From an uncultured Clostridia bacterium (lineage in GTDB: Bacteria; Bacillota; Clostridia; Lachnospirales; Cellulosilyticaceae), in NCBI GenBank assembly GCA_937921505.1, contig CAKZUB010000020.1, positions 1 through 64,000 on the forward strand: a DNA stretch of 64,000 nt, read 5' to 3'. Each line of letters opens with the position of its first letter. Position 1 is the stretch's first letter. The notes below the pieces were generated by a model. The model had not been told where the DNA came from and did not search any database. It saw only the letters and a list, made by a program, of their open reading frames with translations. Made by a program: the position numbers and the translations under genes. Below are positions 60,062 to 64,000 of the stretch, piece by piece.

Positions 60062-61363
60062 CTAGTTAATAATTTGCTTCATTTGAGCTAAAGTACTTTG
60101 GAAATCAACTTTATCTTCAACTAACTGACACAAAAACCTATTTATTTTTCCTATCTTCTCAATAGCCTGATCTATTTCTTCATTACTGCCTTTATTATAG
60201 GCGCCTACATTAATAAGATCTTCTGATTCCTTATAAATAGCCATGTGCTTTTTGATTTCTGTTGCCAATGCCTTATGCTCTTCAGATACAATATCATTCA
60301 TTACCCTTGATATACTTGCTAATACATCGATGGCAGGATAATGCCCTTTATTTGCCAGTTTCCTTGATAAGACAATATGTCCATCTAATATACCTCTTGC
60401 AGTATCGGTAATGGGTTCATTGAAATCGTCTCCATCAACAAGTACAGTATACATTCCTGTTATACTCCCTTTATCTGAATTACCAGCTCTTTCTAGTAAT
60501 TTAGGCATAACTGAGAAAACAGATGGCGTATAGCCTCTTGAAACAGGTGGCTCTCCTGTTGCAAGCCCTATTTCTCTTTGTGCCATAGAAAATCTTGTTA
60601 GCGAATCCATCATGAGCAGCACATCTTTACCTTGTTCTCTAAAATATTCGGCTAAAGCCGTAGCTGTTTGAGCTGCCTTTAACCGCATAAGAGCTGGCTG
60701 ATCTGATGTCGCAACTACAACAATTGATCTTTTGAGACCTTCCTCTTGTAAATCTTTTTCAAGAAACTCTCTTACTTCTCTGCCTCGTTCTCCGATTAAA
60801 GCTATAATGTTAATGTCTGATAGTGCATTTCTTGCTATCATTCCTAAAAGTGTACTTTTACCTACACCACTTCCTGCAAAAATACCTATTCTTTGTCCTT
60901 TACCGATGCTTAGCATCCCATCAATGGTTCTAATACCAATCTCCATCTTAGTCATAATCCTTTTTCGAGTTAGAGGATTAGGCGCTGTGTTTTCGAGTGG
61001 TACAGTATCCCTACACTCTACTTTTTCACCACTTATAGGTTCTGCTTGCCAGTTTACAACTTGACCTAATAGCTGTTCTCCTACTTTGATACTCAGATTA
61101 TCACCAAACGACCTAACTTTACATCCAGGTCCAATACCCTCTAAATTGCCAAGGGGCATAAGTAAGATATGCTTTTCCTTAAATCCAACTACTTCGGCTA
61201 ATATTTGCTTTTGACCTCCTGAACCTTCAATACAACATATATCTCCTATGTTTACAAAAGGGCCTAAAGATTCTATTGCCATACCAATTACTTTGGTAAC
61301 TTGTCCCGTATAAGTCCACAATTGTCTATTTGTGATATCTGTGTATTTCTTTAAGTCAATCAT
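60062..61363 (-). CDS. fliI: Flagellar export ATPase FliI
   Basis: This 433-residue F1-beta-like ATPase energises export. It has the Walker A motif GIFAGSGVGKSTLLGMIARN, the DSLTRFSMAQREIGLATGEP segment and the GSITGMYTVLVDGDDFNEPI stretch typical of the family. It overlaps fliH by 4 bases (ATGA). Confidence 0.97.
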   Translation of the reverse strand: MIDLKKYTDITNRQLWTYTGQVTKVIGMAIESLGPFVNIGDICCIEGSGGQKQILAEVVGFKEKHILLMPLGNLEGIGPGCKVRSFGDNLSIKVGEQLLGQVVNWQAEPISGEKVECRDTVPLENTAPNPLTRKRIMTKMEIGIRTIDGMLSIGKGQRIGIFAGSGVGKSTLLGMIARNALSDINIIALIGERGREVREFLEKDLQEEGLKRSIVVVATSDQPALMRLKAAQTATALAEYFREQGKDVLLMMDSLTRFSMAQREIGLATGEPPVSRGYTPSVFSVMPKLLERAGNSDKGSITGMYTVLVDGDDFNEPITDTARGILDGHIVLSRKLANKGHYPAIDVLASISRVMNDIVSEEHKALATEIKKHMAIYKESEDLINVGAYNKGSNEEIDQAIEKIGKINRFLCQLVEDKVDFQSTLAQMKQIIN

Positions 61364-62115
61364 AGAGTCTCCTGCTTTAGATTTTGTAAGATTCTAATAT
61401 CTGATATGATCTGATTTAAACCTTCTGCTACATCGTATTCAATGGCCCCTTCGTGTGTTTGCACTCTGCATGCCGTATCATTCATTGTTTCTGATGCATG
61501 TAGGGTAACCCCTTCTTTTATATGCATCAAGCTTTCTTTTTCTTGATCCGTCAGGCGATTATAAACATCCGCCGAGATATAAATTTGAATATCTGTTTTC
61601 AAAGCGTTATGTGCCAGCATACGCTTGATAAGACATAGTATCCAAGCTGTGTTATGATACACTTCTTCTCCAACTAAGTACTGTAATAAGGAGAGCAAGG
61701 TCTGTGCAAGCTCCCCTTCAATACTACTAATGATTTGGTCTTTTTCATCATATGCGTTCTGCACAATTTGCCTTGATTCTTCTCTTGCTTGTTCTAATAA
61801 GAGCTGCTGTTTATTTGTAGTTTCCTCTAATAGATGAGATTTTTCGAGTTCAGCATTTTTTCTAATTTCCTGTGCTTCTTGTCGTGCGTTATTTAATATT
61901 ATTTCTGCTTTACGCTCGGCTTCATCTAATAACGCTTGTACTTGTGCATGCACAAGATTCATTTGTTCTTGTTCTGGTTCACATGGGCCTAGATCTTCAC
62001 TTTGTGATTCATAACTTTCATATTCAATCTGTGGAATATTGAAATGCTCTGATAAATTAATAACTGTTTGATTTCTTATTCTTCCGCCTTTAATAATACT
62101 AGACAATGACCTCAT
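61360..62115 (-). CDS. fliH: Flagellar export regulator FliH
   Basis: This 251-residue stalk-like protein holds FliI in an inactive state. It has a long coiled-coil (about 50-140; ILNNARQEAQEIRKNAELEK) and a C-terminal domain that binds FliI. I chose the ATG at 62115 (MRSLSSIIKGG), with GGAG 6 bases ahead, over the ATG at 62151. It overlaps the end of fliG by 17 bases. Confidence 0.91.
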   Translation of the reverse strand: MRSLSSIIKGGRIRNQTVINLSEHFNIPQIEYESYESQSEDLGPCEPEQEQMNLVHAQVQALLDEAERKAEIILNNARQEAQEIRKNAELEKSHLLEETTNKQQLLLEQAREESRQIVQNAYDEKDQIISSIEGELAQTLLSLLQYLVGEEVYHNTAWILCLIKRMLAHNALKTDIQIYISADVYNRLTDQEKESLMHIKEGVTLHASETMNDTACRVQTHEGAIEYDVAEGLNQIISDIRILQNLKQETL

Positions 62116-63112
62116 CTCCTGCTCCGCGGGATATAATAATTTCACCAGCATCTTCTAGTTTACGAATAATATTAACAATTTTTTGTTGAGCATCTTCAAT
62201 TTCTTTAACACGCTTTGGTCCCATGTATTCTAAATCTTCTTCTATCATAGCTGCTAGACGCTTAGAGATATTACTCATAATAATCTGTTTAACAGACTCT
62301 CCTGCTCCCTTAAGTGCAATCGCTAATTCATGATTATCAACTTCTCGTAATACTCTTTGGATAGACTTATTATCAAGTGTTGTGATGTCTTCAAATACAA
62401 ACATGCGCTTTTTAATAGTTTCTGCAAGTTCTGGATCTTCAATCTCCAAGTTTTCCATAATATTCTTTTCTGTTCCTCTATCTACTTGATTAATAATCTC
62501 AACAATAGAGTCGACCCCACCAATGCTTGTATAGTCCTCTGATACTAATGTAGAAAGTCTCTTTTCAAACTCACGTTCTACTTGACTAATAACATCAGGT
62601 GAAGCACGATCCATCAGTGCAATTCTTCTTGCGGTATCAGACTGCATATCTGGCGGCAAAGATCTAAGAATAAGTGCCGCTTGTGATGGTTTTAAATAAG
62701 ATAAAATCAAAGCTATGGTCTGTGGATGCTCATTTTGTATGAAATTGACAAGTTGCGTAGCATCTGTCTTTCTTGCAAATTCAAAAGGCCTAACTTGCAA
62801 GGAAACAGTTAACTTATTAATGACTTCTACTGCCTTTTCTGAACCTAGGGCTCTTTCTAGAAGTTGCTTAGCATAACCTATACCACCTTCTGCTATGTAA
62901 TCTTGTGCCAAGCACATTTCGTAGAATTCTTGCAAAACCTCTTCCTTTGCTTTTGGTGATACCGCCTTGATACTAGCAATTTCAAGTGTTAACTGCTCTA
63001 TATCTTCTTCTTTTAAATATTTAAATATTTTTGCTGACTTTTCTGGTCCTAGTGTTATGAGTAACATAGCTGCTTTTTGCTTACTGGTATATTGATCTTT
63101 TGTCAAACTCAT
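62099..63112 (-). CDS. fliG: Flagellar motor switch protein FliG
   Basis: This 337-residue C-ring protein converts stator force to torque. The N-terminal FliF-binding domain (TSKQKAAMLLITLGPEKSAK), the middle EHPQTIALILSYLKP motif and the C-terminal torque helix (SKRLAAMIEEDLEYMGPKRV) are all visible. I chose the ATG at 63112, which overlaps the fliF stop (TGATG), over the GTG at 63121. Confidence 0.97.
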   Translation of the reverse strand: MSLTKDQYTSKQKAAMLLITLGPEKSAKIFKYLKEEDIEQLTLEIASIKAVSPKAKEEVLQEFYEMCLAQDYIAEGGIGYAKQLLERALGSEKAVEVINKLTVSLQVRPFEFARKTDATQLVNFIQNEHPQTIALILSYLKPSQAALILRSLPPDMQSDTARRIALMDRASPDVISQVEREFEKRLSTLVSEDYTSIGGVDSIVEIINQVDRGTEKNIMENLEIEDPELAETIKKRMFVFEDITTLDNKSIQRVLREVDNHELAIALKGAGESVKQIIMSNISKRLAAMIEEDLEYMGPKRVKEIEDAQQKIVNIIRKLEDAGEIIISRGAGDEVIV

Positions 63113-64000
63113 CACTCCCACTCATCTTCTGTCAACCAATTGCGTAATAAGTTTGCAACTGCTTCTGGTTTTTCATCTACAAATTTATCAATCTGACGTT
63201 TAGTTTCTAGCATTTCTTTAAATTCAATACCCTCGAGCTCTACTTGTTGTTTTGCTACTTTTAGCATTTCTTCTACTTCAAGTTCTGGCTCTACTTCAAC
63301 TACGTCTTCATGTTTTCTAAATTTCATAACTGCAATAACAATCATAATAAGTATAAGCAGAATCAGTATAAACGGTAAATAATCTTTATAATTAATACTA
63401 TATGGTTCTTGATCAACAAAAATTGGTTTCTCATAAGCTTGCACAACCACATTATTAATTCCCGTTGCACTTTTAATTGAGGCTACAATTGCTTCATCAA
63501 CTGCTATGACCTTTTGTTCTTTATTTTGTTCTTTAAATTGTTCCCAAGTTATGCCTGCTAAAGTAGGTTCTACAACTTCTTGGTTATAGAATTTATTTTT
63601 AAATAAACTCACCGCTAAAGAAGATGCCTTAAAATCAATATCTCCTATATTTTTAACAGAAGTTGATACTTTTTTATCAGTAGCATATATTACTTCTTTA
63701 GTATCTGCCTTACTTTCTCCATTATTACCGCCGCCTATTTGATAGTTAGGAGCGTCTCCACCATTATTTGCGACTCCAGGTTCTGCACCATTTTGGGTGT
63801 TCTTAGATGAAGAGCTTGAAACATTTTCTTTTTGTATAATGCCTCTGCTATTATCTTCAAACTGTGGCGTATATTCTTCCTTAACCTCTTCATACTGATC
63901 AAAATTCAATATAAGATTAGACCCAATCCTCACATCATCATACATGACGCCTAAAAGCTCTATGACTTTAGATTTTATAGAATTCTCTGCTGCCCCTTTT
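63112..64000 (-). CDS. fliF: Flagellar MS-ring protein FliF, C-terminal part
   Basis: The reading frame is open to the right edge, so the gene starts beyond the window; 295 codons are seen. They cover part of the ring-building region (KSKVIELLG, IGSNLILNFD), a low-complexity stretch rich in Asn, Gly and Ser (about 40-100 of the visible part), the second membrane segment (YLPFILILLILIMIVIAVMK) and the FliG-binding tail (PEAVANLLRNWLTEDEWE). Its stop overlaps the fliG start. Confidence 0.95.
   Translation of the reverse strand, partial: KGAAENSIKSKVIELLGVMYDDVRIGSNLILNFDQYEEVKEEYTPQFEDNSRGIIQKENVSSSSSKNTQNGAEPGVANNGGDAPNYQIGGGNNGESKADTKEVIYATDKKVSTSVKNIGDIDFKASSLAVSLFKNKFYNQEVVEPTLAGITWEQFKEQNKEQKVIAVDEAIVASIKSATGINNVVVQAYEKPIFVDQEPYSINYKDYLPFILILLILIMIVIAVMKFRKHEDVVEVEPELEVEEMLKVAKQQVELEGIEFKEMLETKRQIDKFVDEKPEAVANLLRNWLTEDEWE

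Noticed and set aside
1..64000. CRISPR arrays, insertion sequences, prophage genes, tRNA or rRNA genes
   Set aside because: No regularly spaced repeats, transposase-like frames, integrase-like frames or tRNA-like cloverleaf sequences were noticed on reading; a covariance search would settle small RNAs.

Overview
The window reads as chromosome of a low-GC, anaerobic, motile Gram-positive bacterium of the class Clostridia. The evidence is an AT-rich sequence with strong AGGAGG-type ribosome binding sites, PolC-type DNA polymerase III, a trimeric-type electron-bifurcating [FeFe]-hydrogenase, the Bacillus/Clostridium-style fla/che operon with FliY, CheC, CheD and SigD, and the MEP isoprenoid genes. 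A member of the Lachnospirales (for example the Cellulosilyticum/Epulopiscium side) would fit, but that placement is inference from gene content only. Nearly every gene lies on the minus strand; the only convincing plus-strand gene is a DUF4397 protein at 11694-12323. No rRNA, tRNA, insertion sequence, CRISPR array or prophage gene was seen.

Layout from left to right (transcription runs right to left). 1-2379: the start of an unidentified gene cut by the window edge, then a secreted L,D-transpeptidase. 2380-7054: the hydrogenase operon hydC, an hndB-like gene, hydB and hydA, with a sigma-A-type promoter (7026-7054), a perfect Rex-type operator just downstream of it (6979-6996) and an intrinsic terminator. 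7169-11483: a tight six-gene cluster encoding an AlbA_2/Schlafen-type regulator, a DRTGG protein, an RsbW/SpoIIAB-like ATPase, a group D-like (putatively sensory) [FeFe]-hydrogenase, a second DRTGG protein and a PHP-domain phosphoesterase. This is the best candidate here for a poorly described system: a possible H2/redox-sensing signalling module beside the catalytic hydrogenase. 11637-13667: the DUF4397 gene, a flavin reductase-like protein and a CPBP membrane protease.

13697-36583: a conserved housekeeping block in near-Bacillus order (in transcription order rpsB tsf pyrH frr uppS cdsA dxr rseP ispG polC rimP nusA ylxR ylxQ infB rbfA nrnA truB ribF rpsO pnp), joining translation, isoprenoid and cell-envelope precursor synthesis, replication and RNA turnover. 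It carries several structured RNA elements: an rpsB leader, an rpsO leader, a long hairpin ahead of pnp, and intrinsic terminators after tsf, frr, truB and rpsO.

36611-64000: the fla/che operon, running from fliF (cut by the right edge) through fliG, fliH, fliI, fliJ, a MotE-like gene, fliK, flgD, flgE, flbD, motA, motB, fliL, fliM, fliY, cheY, fliO, fliP, fliQ, fliR, flhB, flhA, flhF, flhG, cheB, cheA, cheW, cheC, cheD, sigD and three less characterised genes. Many genes overlap by 1-17 bases, which suggests translational coupling. Points of note are a CheB with no receiver domain, a TTG start for sigD and a perfect 15-bp inverted repeat between cheY and fliO.
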